A DNA stretch of 46,709 nucleotides. It comes from Anaerolineae bacterium (lineage in GTDB: Bacteria > Chloroflexota > Anaerolineae > DRVO01). The DNA lies in the NCBI GenBank assembly GCA_013178015.1, contig JABLXR010000029.1, positions 1 through 46,709 on the forward strand. The letters run 5' to 3'. The notes under the pieces were generated by a model. The model was not told the DNA's origin. It saw only the letters and a program-made list of their open reading frames with translations, and did no database searches. Positions 32,871 through 41,832 of this stretch are shown here, one piece after another (the first letter of the stretch is position 1; each line of letters begins with the position of its first letter). Both the position numbers and the translations under genes were made by a program.

Positions 32871-32922
32871 CCGCCACCTGGCCGGCATCCGACGCGTCCG
32901 ATGGCGGTGCTTGGAGGGAGCC

Positions 32923-35097
32923 ATGTTCGTGGAGACGGGGTCTGGCGGAGCCGCAGCCGGTCTGGATCGGGCCACGCGGGAGGAGGTCCGTCAGTCCACA
33001 TTCAAGGCCTTCCTGACGGCCAGCACCCTCTTCGCGGTCTGGGGCTGGTGGCACTACTACAACGGCCCGGCTTCGGTTCCGGAGCTGCGCTGGATGACCC
33101 TGGGGACCGGCCTGGCCCTGCTGTCGGTATGTGTGCTGGCGGTGGAGGGAAGCCGATGGAGCCGGCCGGCCTACCTTATCACGGTCGGTGCCGCCATCAC
33201 GCTCTGCCAGTGGATGCAGATCTTCCCGCATGCCGGTTATCTCTGGGCGCTGGCCGCACTCGTCGCGGGGGCACTGGTGCACCCGGTGGCCGGCGTTGCG
33301 GCAGGGGCCCTGGGAGCGGCGGTCACGATGTCGCTCGGCGCCGGGGGGCTGCCGGAGGCCAGCGTGTCCGTCTTCGGCGGGGTGCTGGTGTGGCTGGCCC
33401 TGCGGCCGCTCTACGATCTGCTCCGGCGCTACTCGGCCCAGAGCCTGGAGGCGGTCACCCTGGCGGAACGGCTGCGCGACGAGCGGGCCAAGCTCAACCG
33501 AACCATTCGAGACCTGGACGCCTCCTACCGACTGATGGAGAGGACCAGCCGGGAGCTGGCTCTGGCGTGCAGGGAAGCGGACGCCTTACGAGACCTGAGG
33601 CACCAGTTCGCCACCAACCTCAGCCACGAACTGCGCACGCCCCTAAACATCATCCTGGGTTTCAGCCGCCTGGTCTACTCCCATCCGGAGATGTACGGCT
33701 ACGACGGTTGGGGCCGGGAGCTGATGCGTGACTTGGCGGAGATCCAGCGAAGCGCCGGCTACCTGTCCCAACTGGTGGATGACATTGTGGACCTGGCTCG
33801 GGCCGATGCCCTGTCCATGCCGGTGAGGCGGGAGCCGTGCGACATCGCCGCTCTGGCCCGGGAGGCGGTGGAGTTGGTGCGCAATCTGGCCCGGGGCCGG
33901 GGCATCGCGGTGGAGCTGCGCCTCGGTGAGGCTGGTGAGCCTATCGCTGCCGATCCGGTGCGGATCAGGCAGGTGCTCTTCAATCTGCTGACCAATGCCG
34001 TCCGCCACACCGAATCCGGTACAGTGACCGTGATGGTGCGTGAGGAAGGGGACGAGGTGGTGGTTACGGTGCGGGACACCGGCCGTGGCATCCCGGCGGC
34101 TGAGTTGGAGACGATCTTCAGCGAGTTCTACCAGCTGGGGCAGCCAGTCCACGGAGAAGAGCCGGGCAAAGGGCTGGGGCTGGCCATTGCTAAACGCTTC
34201 GTGCAACTCCATGGCGGTCGAATCTGGGTGGAGAGCGAAGTGGGTGTGGGCAGCTCCTTCCACTTCTCGTTGCCCCGGATCTCCAAGTCTTTCTCATCGC
34301 CGCTCCCGGCGGCGGCACCCGCGTACGGCGCTAAGCTCCAGCCACAGGTGCTTCTCCTGGGCGACGACGGGCCAGCGGGTCACTACCTCTCCCGGCGGCT
34401 GGAAGGGTTCCAGTTCGTGCCCGTGCCTGACCTGTCAGCAGGGGCGGCGGATGGTGACCTCGCCCGAGCGTCGGCCGTGCTCATCAACCGACCTTTGTCT
34501 GGCGGAGACGACGACGGGACTGAACGGCTACTGAACTTGCTGCCGCCCCACCTCCCGGTGATCGAATGCTGCCTTCCCACGCCGGCCTGGTTGCGGGATA
34601 GGGGGCTGTTTGCCGAAGTGCTGACTAAGCCCGTGGGTTCCGACGCCCTTCTGGCAGTGGTGCATCGATTCGTGGGAGACAAGGAGAAGGCCCGGATCTT
34701 GGTGGCCGATGACGACCGCGGCTTCACCCGGCTCATCTCCCGCATGCTGAACGCCGATGGTCCCTCGGGGCTGGAGCTGCTGACGGCCTACTCAGGAGAC
34801 GAGGCACTGGGCAAAGCTCGCAGCCAGCGCCCTGACCTGATCCTCATGGATCTGCTGATGCCAGGAATGCCCGGGTTCGAGGCGGCCGAGGCCATACGCG
34901 CCGACCCTGAGCTCAGTCAGGTGCCGGTAGTGGCGGTGACGGCGGCCACGCCGGGTGAGGACCGAGTGGAGGCTAGCGGCGCCAGTCTGACGGTCCTCAA
35001 GCGCGGTGGCTTCTCCCCGGGCGAGCTGACCGGTCTGCTACAGCATACTCTGGAGGAGCTCACTCGCCGGGCTCCCGACCATCCAGGCAGTCGGTAA
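32923..35097 (+). CDS. Membrane hybrid sensor histidine kinase (second copy)
   Basis: The 724-residue paralogue of the kinase at 2314 has the same order. Hydrophobic segments (about 25-165) are followed by a coiled linker and HisKA FATNLSHELRTPLN (H235). HATPase_c shows RDTGRGI and GKGLGLAIAKRFV. A pseudo-receiver carries N522 in AVLINR where Asp is expected, with a preserved LTKPVG. The C-terminal receiver has VADDD and D643 in LILMDLLMPG. No external sensor domain is seen, so it may sense a membrane partner or a signal within the bilayer. ATG 32923 follows GGAGGGA; the long in-frame extension upstream to 32410 is rejected. Its 3' end overlaps the convergent regulator gene by 38 bases. Confidence 0.91.
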   Translation: MFVETGSGGAAAGLDRATREEVRQSTFKAFLTASTLFAVWGWWHYYNGPASVPELRWMTLGTGLALLSVCVLAVEGSRWSRPAYLITVGAAITLCQWMQIFPHAGYLWALAALVAGALVHPVAGVAAGALGAAVTMSLGAGGLPEASVSVFGGVLVWLALRPLYDLLRRYSAQSLEAVTLAERLRDERAKLNRTIRDLDASYRLMERTSRELALACREADALRDLRHQFATNLSHELRTPLNIILGFSRLVYSHPEMYGYDGWGRELMRDLAEIQRSAGYLSQLVDDIVDLARADALSMPVRREPCDIAALAREAVELVRNLARGRGIAVELRLGEAGEPIAADPVRIRQVLFNLLTNAVRHTESGTVTVMVREEGDEVVVTVRDTGRGIPAAELETIFSEFYQLGQPVHGEEPGKGLGLAIAKRFVQLHGGRIWVESEVGVGSSFHFSLPRISKSFSSPLPAAAPAYGAKLQPQVLLLGDDGPAGHYLSRRLEGFQFVPVPDLSAGAADGDLARASAVLINRPLSGGDDDGTERLLNLLPPHLPVIECCLPTPAWLRDRGLFAEVLTKPVGSDALLAVVHRFVGDKEKARILVADDDRGFTRLISRMLNADGPSGLELLTAYSGDEALGKARSQRPDLILMDLLMPGMPGFEAAEAIRADPELSQVPVVAVTAATPGEDRVEASGASLTVLKRGGFSPGELTGLLQHTLEELTRRAPDHPGSR

Positions 35098-36289
35098 GGG
35101 CGGCCACGAGAGCCCCTCGGGAGACGGGCTTCACCAGATGGGCTCGAGCTCCCAGAGCCTGGCTCAGTGGCGGGTCCTGGACGATGGAGCACACCACCAC
35201 CGGAATGGCGGCTGTGACTGGATCGCTCGATAGCGCCCTCAACACGCTCCACCCATCCAGGTGCGGCAGCATGATGTCGAGGAGTATCACGTCGGGGCGG
35301 ACGCGGGCAGCCATGTCGAGGGCCAACCGGGGGTCAGGCACCGCATGGACCTGCCACCGAGCTGGCACCAGATAACGGCGGTACAGCTCCACAGCGCCGG
35401 GGTTATCCTCCACTACCAAAACGGTTCGTGGAGTACCGGAGCGAAGAGCAAGCGACACCCGGATCTCGCCGGTATGGGGGTCCCTCTCCAGGGCCACTGC
35501 CGCACCCTGGGCCCGGGCGATGAGCGACACGTCACTGAGCTGGTCGGCCGCGACGGGGGCGGTGGACGGTACGAAGGAGACCACCACACTGGGGAAGCCG
35601 TCACCCGTCGCCACCACCAGGCGCACCGGCTCGGCGCCGGATGCCTGAACGGCCAGGCTCAGGACCTGGGCCAGTATCTGCCTCAGGACGGCCTCGTCGG
35701 CCAGGACGGTCACCGGCTCTTCGGGCTGTGCCGCCCAGACTATCGGGGTCCCGGTTCTGTTGGCCAGAGGCCGTACCAGCTCCACGGCGGAGGCTGCTGC
35801 CCGGTTGAGGTCAACGACCACCGGCTGGCTGCGAAAGGCTTCCAGTTCGTCCTGGAACACGTCCGCAGGGCGATGACCCTCCCCCTCCGTCTTGGCGGAC
35901 GCCAGCCGGGTGCTGAGGAGCGATGCCAGCCTAGATTCGGCCATCCACAGGTCGCGGTGTACCTGACGTTCGCTCAGCGACAGCTCGCTGCCCACCTGCC
36001 GGGCAGTCATGTCCTCTATGTACCGCAGGGAGAGCACATCGTAGGCCCGGGACTCGAGGGAACCGAAGGGGTAACGGCGCAGCGGACGCAGAACCTCCAC
36101 CGCGTTCAGGAGAAGCGAACGCAGACGCATTCCCCGCTGTTCCGGCTCTGCGACTTGCGCCACTTCGCTGAAGCGACTGGCCAGAGAGGACATCCCCAGG
36201 GCGGCGTTGTCATAGAGGGACGCCAGGGCCTCGCGCACTTCGTCCCGCGACACTGGACCCGAAGGGCCGGTTCTGCTGGGCTTGATCAT
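35060..36289 (-). CDS. Response regulator: sigma-like HTH, pseudo-HATPase, C-terminal receiver (second copy)
   Basis: The 409-residue paralogue of the regulator at 4484-5653. It has the sigma region-4-like HTH at about 85-125 (SLRYIEDMTARQVGSELSLSERQVHRD). A kinase-ATPase-like middle (158-283) has lost the nucleotide motifs (VLRQILAQVLSLAVQASG at the N-box). The complete receiver has VLVVEDN, D338 in VILLDIMLPHLDGW and K387 in LVKPVS. ATG 36289 has GGAGGGG upstream at nine to ten bases. It runs in the same direction as the sulfatase and importer of cassette 3 and could be the last gene of that transcript. It faces kinase 2, its likely partner. Confidence 0.85.
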   Translation of the reverse strand: MIKPSRTGPSGPVSRDEVREALASLYDNAALGMSSLASRFSEVAQVAEPEQRGMRLRSLLLNAVEVLRPLRRYPFGSLESRAYDVLSLRYIEDMTARQVGSELSLSERQVHRDLWMAESRLASLLSTRLASAKTEGEGHRPADVFQDELEAFRSQPVVVDLNRAAASAVELVRPLANRTGTPIVWAAQPEEPVTVLADEAVLRQILAQVLSLAVQASGAEPVRLVVATGDGFPSVVVSFVPSTAPVAADQLSDVSLIARAQGAAVALERDPHTGEIRVSLALRSGTPRTVLVVEDNPGAVELYRRYLVPARWQVHAVPDPRLALDMAARVRPDVILLDIMLPHLDGWSVLRALSSDPVTAAIPVVVCSIVQDPPLSQALGARAHLVKPVSRGALVAALTDCLDGREPGE

Positions 36290-36552
36290 GGGCGCGGTCC
36301 CCTCCGACAGCTGCTCGAGCCTAAGGGCCGAACTGGTGCATGGGGGCGCCTGGTTCGACCTCGGAGCCAACCGATGCCGTTCGGCTGGAGACGATCCCAG
36401 TATCGTCCTCGAGTTCCATGGAAGCATGTCACTGAGCTGCTCGGCGGGCAAGCCCTACCAGCGGGCGCCATCCGCCGCGTGGCGCCGATGCGCCTACGCG
36501 GCGGAGATCCCCCCAGGTCGGGGCGGTCCGGACGAATGGCGTCCGCCCCCTC

Positions 36553-38025
36553 TCACTGGCGCCCGTCACCTCGGGGACCGGGGCGCGCGACGTCCGGACC
36601 GACGGGGGCAAAGCGGAACATGCCGTAGTGAGAGCCGTGCATGTTGTAGTCGCCGATCTCCCAGATGTGGCGCCACATGCGTTCGGCCATCTGGCGGCAC
36701 AGCGGGGCATAGCGGTGATCGAGGGCCAGGTTGGTCATCTCGTGGGGGTCGGCCTCCAGGTCGTACAACTCGTCGTAGTCGAAGCCGTTGAAGACGTACT
36801 TGTAGCGGTCCCACCAGACGATGCGCTGGGTCCAGAAGAAGCGCTGGCCGTGGAACTCGGCGAAATGGTCATCGCGCCAGTCGTCTGGGGTCTCACCGTG
36901 GAGCAGGGGGACCAGCGAGCGGGCGTGGCAAGGCTCCAGGGTGCCGCTGTCGGTCATCTCCAGGATGGTGGGGGCCAGATCCATGATGCTGACCAGGTCA
37001 TCGCAGGTGGTGCCCGGCGAGGTGACGCCAGGCCAGCGGATGATCATGGGGATGCGGTAGCCCTCCTCGAAGGGGAAGACGCCCAGGCACATGAGCCCGT
37101 GGGCCCCCATCATGGTGCCGTGATCGTTAGTGTAGATGACGATGGTGTTGTCCGCTTGCCCCGTCTCCTCCAGCGCCTGGAGGGCGCGGGAGATCTGGTC
37201 GTCCACCAGAGAGCAGAAGCCGTAGTAAGCGGCGATGGTGCGGGCAAAGTCGTCCCACTCCATGCGCGCCCAGGTCTGCTTCATGCGGCGGTAGATGTTG
37301 GGCCGGTCGGCCAGGTTGTCGTGGAAGGAGGCGGGCTTGCGGATGCGGCCAGGGTCGTACCGTTCCCAGTACGGGCGAGGGATGACGCAGGACTCACCGG
37401 GGGCCGAAGTGCTGATGAAGCTGACCCAGGGCTGGCCCGAGGCAGCGGCCCGGCGCATGTAGTCTATGCCGCGGGAGTAGATGTAGTGCTCCAGGGTGGA
37501 CTCGACCGGCTCGTCATGCACGCCGAAGAGGCGGTAGGGCTGGTAGCCCGGCTGCTCCACCTCGTAGTGGGGCGAGAGGCTCGCCGGCCGCGGTCCCAAG
37601 CCCATCCCACGGCGATGCTCCTCGAACGCCTCGTGCAGCCCGCCGCCGGGGCTGACGGCGTACTCCTCGAAGCCGAATCGCTCCAGCTGGTTGCTCCGCT
37701 CTACGTGCCATTTGCCGAAGTAGCCCAGCCGGTAGCCGTGGGCGTGCAGCCGCTGGCTCCACATCTCGAGGCTGGTATCCAGCTCGGCCCGATAGGGCTC
37801 CACCACATGGGTGGTGTCCACCATGCCGTGGGTGCTGGGGTAGACGCCGGTGAGGAGGCTGGCCCGGGTGGGAGAGCAGATGGCGTTGACCGTGTAGGCG
37901 CGGGAGAAGCGCACTCCCTGGGAGGCGAGGCGGTCCAGGGCAGGGGTGAGGCACTGGGAGCCGGGGTCTATGGTGCTGGCCTGCTGCTGGTCGGTCATCA
38001 GGAAGAGGATGTTCGGTCTAGGCAA
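36553..38025 (-). CDS. Sulfatase (formylglycine-dependent, Cys type)
   Basis: The 490-residue protein of the alkaline phosphatase-like sulfatase family begins with NILFLMTDQQ (metal-binding D12). It carries the activation motif CSPTRASLLTG at C50-R54, where the Cys would be converted to formylglycine. Further motifs are HGMVDTTH, YFGKWHVE, YTNDHGTMMGAHGL and PMIIRWPG. No signal peptide is seen, so it should work in the cytoplasm on imported sulfated sugars. The TTG at 38025 follows AGGAGG at five bases. It lies downstream of the cassette 3 binding protein in the same direction, which suggests uptake and desulfation of a sulfated saccharide. The formylglycine-generating enzyme is not in the window. 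Confidence 0.93.
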   Translation of the reverse strand: MPRPNILFLMTDQQQASTIDPGSQCLTPALDRLASQGVRFSRAYTVNAICSPTRASLLTGVYPSTHGMVDTTHVVEPYRAELDTSLEMWSQRLHAHGYRLGYFGKWHVERSNQLERFGFEEYAVSPGGGLHEAFEEHRRGMGLGPRPASLSPHYEVEQPGYQPYRLFGVHDEPVESTLEHYIYSRGIDYMRRAAASGQPWVSFISTSAPGESCVIPRPYWERYDPGRIRKPASFHDNLADRPNIYRRMKQTWARMEWDDFARTIAAYYGFCSLVDDQISRALQALEETGQADNTIVIYTNDHGTMMGAHGLMCLGVFPFEEGYRIPMIIRWPGVTSPGTTCDDLVSIMDLAPTILEMTDSGTLEPCHARSLVPLLHGETPDDWRDDHFAEFHGQRFFWTQRIVWWDRYKYVFNGFDYDELYDLEADPHEMTNLALDHRYAPLCRQMAERMWRHIWEIGDYNMHGSHYGMFRFAPVGPDVARPGPRGDGRQ

Positions 38026-38206
38026 GGAGGCCTCCTGGGGCGGGCACGCTGCCAGTCTGGCTGAATGCCAGGGGCGGGTCTCGGTGCAGGATAGACGGGC
38101 TCTGGAGAGACGTAAAGGAGAGACGGGGTCAGTCAGCGGCGCGAGGAACCGAAGGGGCCTAGAGGGTGGGTTGTGCGTGCCTCTCGCCGGGGCCGGTCAT
38201 GAGTGG

Positions 38207-38242
38207 AGGCAGAGGGACCGCCCACCGGCGGCCCCTCTGCCT
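38207..38242 (-). terminator. Hairpin after the cassette 3 binding protein
   Basis: AGGCAGAGGG (38207-38216) and CCCTCTGCCT (38233-38242) make a 10-bp stem, with an inner CCGCC/GGCGG (38218-38222 and 38227-38231). It begins 16 bases after the binding-protein stop and precedes the sulfatase by about 180 bases, so read-through to the sulfatase may be partial. Confidence 0.6.
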
Positions 38243-38257
38243 TGAGTGCGTAAGCCG

Positions 38258-39727
38258 CTAGTCGCCCACCCAGCCGCGCTGATCCTCGGGGATGGACTGC
38301 AGGAGCTCGGTGATCTGAGGATCGAGCGTGTGGCAGAACTCCTCCGCCGTCACCTCGCCGTCGAGCAGAGCGTCCATCTCGGCGGTGATCATCTTGTCCA
38401 TCTCCGGGAACTTCACCGTGACGTCTTGGTGCTTGGTGTGGCCGCCACGGAAGATGTCCAGGACCAGCGTCTGGTCTATGTGCTCCAGACCCTGGACGGG
38501 CGGATGGATGAAGCTGTCCAGCTCGGCGACCGCCTTCAGAGTGGGTGTGCCCAGCCCGAGGCGGTTGTCGTACAACTCCTGCCCCGTGGGGCCGGCCAGG
38601 TACATGGCCCACTTGAACGACTCCAAGGGGTACCTGGTGGTCGAGCCGATGGAGCAGCCGTCCTGAGGGGTGCGGGTGAAGGCGCCGGCGGCGCCGCGAG
38701 GCATGGCGGCGATGTCGAAGTGCAACTCGGGCACATCGTTGATGTACCACATCCAGGGGTTCCAGACGGACCGCATGGCCAGGCGGCCGCTGGTGAACTG
38801 GGTGACGGCCCCTTCGGTGGCTTCCGCCGGGGTGGGAGTGATCCTCCACTTGTTGATAAGATCGGCGCGATACTGGAAGGCTTGGATGGTCTCGGGCATG
38901 GTCAACCGGGACTCGGTGCGGTCCTCGTTGGTGATGAGGCCGCCGAAGGACCACACGATGGGATAGGCATAGACCCACCAGCGCGAGGTGTCATAACCCC
39001 AGACCCTCTCGACCCCTTCGCCCTCGGCGAGCTCCATCCCAATCTCGACCAGTTTGTCGTAGGTCCAGTCTGGGTCATCCCAGGTCTTAGGCGGGTAGGG
39101 AATGCCCTTGGCGTCGAAGAGGTCCTTGTTGTAGTACATGATGACGTCCTGAGTGTCCAGGGAGAGCAGGTACATCTTCCCCTGGAAGAAGTGCTTCTCC
39201 CACTCCGTCTCCCAGTAGTCCTCCTTGGTGAGGCCGGACTCGGTGTTGAACAGCTCGGTGACGTCCAGGCACATGCCGCGCGAGGCCATATCGACCATCT
39301 GCTTGGTCTCGAGGTTGAAGACGTCCGGCAGGTCGCCGGCGGTGGCCAGGAGCCGCAGCTTGTCGTGGAAGTTCTGACCGGGCCAGGTCGTCTTCTTGAC
39401 TCCGATGTCCGGGTTCTCCTCCTCGAACTGGGCGATCAGCTGGTCATCGGCGGCGTTGTGAGGCGGGCCCGAGTACTGAGAGGCATACACCAGGATGATC
39501 GGGCCTTCGGGCGCTCTCTCCTTCTCGACGACGACCGTCTCCTTGACCACGACGGTCTCTTTGACGATCTGAGGCGTGCCTTCGACGATCTTGGTGACTT
39601 CCTTCTCCACTATCCTCTCGATCACTTCCGGCGTGGGCGAGGCCCCGCACGCCGCTAGTGCCCCGGCGCCCGCCAGCGCGACGCCGGCTCTGAACAGCTC
39701 GCGACGAGTGATGAGTCTTCCAGACAC
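38258..39727 (-). CDS. Sugar ABC transporter substrate-binding lipoprotein (cassette 3)
   Basis: The 489-residue family 1 solute-binding protein has a Tat-like signal (TRRELFRAG, R8-R9) and lipobox LAAC (C27). A marked V/E/K/I stalk of about 40 residues follows (EVIERIVEKEVTKIVEG, then two VKETVVV-type units), probably lifting the binding domain off the membrane. The mature part shows YYNKDLFDAKGIPYPPKTWDD and FQYRADLINKW, typical of oligosaccharide binders. The GTG at 39727 follows GAGGAGGA; an earlier ATG at 39808 falls beyond a leader hairpin. It lies behind the two permeases, the reverse of cassettes 1 and 2. Confidence 0.92.
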   Translation of the reverse strand: MSGRLITRRELFRAGVALAGAGALAACGASPTPEVIERIVEKEVTKIVEGTPQIVKETVVVKETVVVEKERAPEGPIILVYASQYSGPPHNAADDQLIAQFEEENPDIGVKKTTWPGQNFHDKLRLLATAGDLPDVFNLETKQMVDMASRGMCLDVTELFNTESGLTKEDYWETEWEKHFFQGKMYLLSLDTQDVIMYYNKDLFDAKGIPYPPKTWDDPDWTYDKLVEIGMELAEGEGVERVWGYDTSRWWVYAYPIVWSFGGLITNEDRTESRLTMPETIQAFQYRADLINKWRITPTPAEATEGAVTQFTSGRLAMRSVWNPWMWYINDVPELHFDIAAMPRGAAGAFTRTPQDGCSIGSTTRYPLESFKWAMYLAGPTGQELYDNRLGLGTPTLKAVAELDSFIHPPVQGLEHIDQTLVLDIFRGGHTKHQDVTVKFPEMDKMITAEMDALLDGEVTAEEFCHTLDPQITELLQSIPEDQRGWVGD

Positions 39728-39759
39728 GATCTTCCTCCTCAGCGTTCGTCTATCGTAGC

Positions 39760-39829
39760 CGGGAGGCCCGACGCCTCCCGCGGGCCGACCAGAAGGTCCG
39801 CTCGGCACCGCACTTGGCGGTGCGATGCC
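39760..39829 (-). promoter_or_regulatory. Two leader hairpins upstream of the cassette 3 binding-protein gene
   Basis: CGGGAGGC/GCCTCCCG (39760-39767 and 39773-39780) and GCACCGC/GCGGTGC (39805-39811 and 39817-39823, extended by CGGC/GCCG) form two stems in the 163-base gap between the MalG stop and the binding-protein start. They could be RNA processing or stabilising sites that let the third gene be made in excess. Confidence 0.45.
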
Positions 39830-39890
39830 GGCTATCGCCTGGAGTGCAGAAACGACTGCGGCGTCTGGCTGCCGACGCCTCAGTTGGTGG

Positions 39891-40793
39891 CTAGCGACCT
39901 CCGAAGCCGGTGGTAACTATGCCCTGGATGAAATAGCGCTGGGCAGCGAAGAACAGGACCAGAACGGGAATGAGCATGATGGTGGCCGCCGCCATCATCA
40001 GGTTCCACTCAGTGCCTCTCAAGCCCTGGAACGCCCGCAGCCCGACGGCAAGGGTCATCTTCTCCAGCGAGTTCAGGTAGATGAGGGGACCCATGAAGGA
40101 GTTCCAGTTGCCCAGGAAGGTGAAGATGGCCACCGCCGTGAGGACGGGCTTGGACAGGGGCAGGATGACCCGAAGATAGGTCTGGAGGATGCCGGCCCCG
40201 TCAATGCGGGCCGCCTCGTCCAGTTCGTAAGGGATGCCCATGAAGAATTGGCGAAACAGGAAGATGTTGAAGGCGCCCCCTCCGAGGTAGGTGGGCACGA
40301 TGAGAGGGAGGAAGGTGTCTATCCACCCGAGCAGACGGAAAAGCAGGTACGAAGGGATCTGGGTGACGATCTCGGGCAACATCATGGTCGAGAGGACCAG
40401 GATGAAGAGCTTGTCGCGCCCAGGGAAGCGCATGCGGGCGAAGCCGAACCCGGCCAGGGAGGCGGCGAAGAGCACGCCCACCATGTTGGCTCCAGTGATG
40501 ATGGCCGTATTGAGGAGGAACCGGGTGAAGGGAAGGCCGGACTCGAAGATGGCGGTGTAGTAGTTGCGCCAGACGGGCGGGTTGGGGATCCAGACGGGCG
40601 GGAAGGTGAACTCGGTCCCTCGCACTTTGAGCGAGGTGCTGAGCAGCCAGATGAAGGGGATGAGCATTACCAGGCTCAGGCTCACCAGCAGCAGTTGCAT
40701 CGCCGCCTCGAAGATAAAGTGGCGATAGCGGGCTCGCTGGTAGAAGCGGGGCTGGGCCTGTAGCCGCGCCCGAACCTGCGTGGTGGCTCCCAT
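39891..40793 (-). CDS. Sugar ABC transporter permease, MalG type (cassette 3)
   Basis: The 300-residue membrane protein has a polar N-terminal tail, six hydrophobic segments, the loop LDEAARIDGAGILQTYLRVILPLSKP and the end AQRYFIQGIVTTGFGG. ATG 40793 is preceded by GGGAGAAGG. It starts ten bases after the MalF stop and forms the channel with that subunit. It is closely similar to the cassette 2 MalG (shared STMMLPxxVTxIP and FMGPLIYLN strings). Confidence 0.93.
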   Translation of the reverse strand: MGATTQVRARLQAQPRFYQRARYRHFIFEAAMQLLLVSLSLVMLIPFIWLLSTSLKVRGTEFTFPPVWIPNPPVWRNYYTAIFESGLPFTRFLLNTAIITGANMVGVLFAASLAGFGFARMRFPGRDKLFILVLSTMMLPEIVTQIPSYLLFRLLGWIDTFLPLIVPTYLGGGAFNIFLFRQFFMGIPYELDEAARIDGAGILQTYLRVILPLSKPVLTAVAIFTFLGNWNSFMGPLIYLNSLEKMTLAVGLRAFQGLRGTEWNLMMAAATIMLIPVLVLFFAAQRYFIQGIVTTGFGGR

Positions 40794-40803
40794 TACCTTC
40801 TCC

Positions 40804-41742
40804 CTACCCCTTCCGCTCTACTTCGTAGTAGACCCATCTGCCAGCCATGCGGAACTGGATCAGGGTGACCAGCAGAATGATGGCGAAGAGCACCCAGGCC
40901 AAGGCGGCGGCGTAGCCCATACGGGTGAACTCCCACCCCTGGCGGTAGATATAGAGGACGTAGAACAGGGTGGCGTTGTTTGGGCCGCCCCCGGTGGCGA
41001 TGAAAGCGGTGGTGAACACCTGGAACGAGCCGATGATGCCCATAGTGAGGTTGAAGAAGAGGGTAGGAGTGAGCATGGGGAGGGTGATGCGCCAGAACTT
41101 CGTCCAGGCACTGGCCCCGTCTATCGAAGAGGCCTCATAGAGGACCGGATCTATGCCCTGAAGCCCAGCCAGGAAGATGAGCATGGCGCTTCCCAAGCCC
41201 CACAGAGCCATGATGACGAAGCTCGGCTTGGCCAGGTCGGCGGAGTAAAGCCACTTCTGGGGCGGCAGCCCGAAGACGTTGAGCAGGGCGTTGGCCAGCC
41301 CGTACTCCGGGTTGAAGATCCACATCCACAGGAACACGTTGGCCACGGCGGGCATAATGGAAGGGACGTAGAAGATAACCCGGTAGATGCCCTTCCCGTG
41401 CACGTTGGTGTTGAGGAGTATGGCCGCCAAGAGGGCGGTGAGGATGTGGAGGGGGACATAGAGCCCAGTGTAGAAAGCGGTGTTCCAGAGGCTCTTGCTG
41501 AAGAGAGGGTCTCTCAGCGCCCTGGTGAAGTTGCCTGACCCGATGAAGTGGATGGGTCTCAGAATCTCGTAGTCGGTGGTGCTGAGCCAGAGCGAAGCCA
41601 CCATGGGGCCAGCAGTGAAGATGAGAAAGCCCAGCAGCCATGGCACGATGCAAAGGAACCCCTGGAGTGCTTCCTTGCGAAAGGCGGACGTCCGCGATGA
41701 AGACGCCCACACCGCTCGGACCGCAACCATAGGTGAGCCCAT
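40804..41742 (-). CDS. Sugar ABC transporter permease, MalF type (cassette 3)
   Basis: The 312-residue membrane protein has six hydrophobic segments and the loop LYEASSIDGASAWTKFWRITLPMLTP. It is the first gene of cassette 3. ATG 41742 is chosen because a TATAAT promoter element (41809-41804) overlaps the longer in-frame start at 41805, and the extra residues do not resemble this family; ATG 41730 is also possible. The order MalF-MalG-binding protein-sulfatase differs from the other cassettes, and no ATPase gene is present. Confidence 0.9.
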   Translation of the reverse strand: MGSPMVAVRAVWASSSRTSAFRKEALQGFLCIVPWLLGFLIFTAGPMVASLWLSTTDYEILRPIHFIGSGNFTRALRDPLFSKSLWNTAFYTGLYVPLHILTALLAAILLNTNVHGKGIYRVIFYVPSIMPAVANVFLWMWIFNPEYGLANALLNVFGLPPQKWLYSADLAKPSFVIMALWGLGSAMLIFLAGLQGIDPVLYEASSIDGASAWTKFWRITLPMLTPTLFFNLTMGIIGSFQVFTTAFIATGGGPNNATLFYVLYIYRQGWEFTRMGYAAALAWVLFAIILLVTLIQFRMAGRWVYYEVERKG

Positions 41743-41803
41743 CTGGCAAACCCCTGTTGCCACAGAGTTGCAGGTGCAACGAGCAATCTGGAGAAGTGTG
41801 ACC

Positions 41804-41832
41804 ATTATAGGTGCCTATACCAGCCAGCGCAA
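41804..41832 (-). promoter_or_regulatory. Promoter of sugar cassette 3
   Basis: On the minus strand: TTGCGC (41832-41827), a 17-base spacer, TATAAT (41809-41804). Transcription would start near 41797, giving a leader of about 55 bases before ATG 41742. Confidence 0.6.

Larger units (their letters stand above)
32287..32922. other. Divergent intergenic region between cassette 2 and kinase 2
   Basis: About 636 bases without a supported gene. It holds an ATTATACT -10-like string (32803-32810) and a phased direct repeat (32852-32870) on the kinase side. The cassette 2 promoter should be in the left part, but I could not pick a convincing one. Open frames here are arginine/proline-rich and lack family features. 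Confidence 0.6.

Noticed and set aside
32410-32922. A 171-residue N-terminal extension of kinase 2
   Set aside because: The extension is arginine/proline-rich and unlike the paralogue. ATG 32923 has a strong ribosome site, and a -10-like string lies inside the extension.
36628-38064. A 478-codon plus-strand frame opposite the sulfatase
   Set aside because: The sulfatase motifs are complete on the minus strand. This frame is a GC-bias shadow rich in Gly, Val and Ala.
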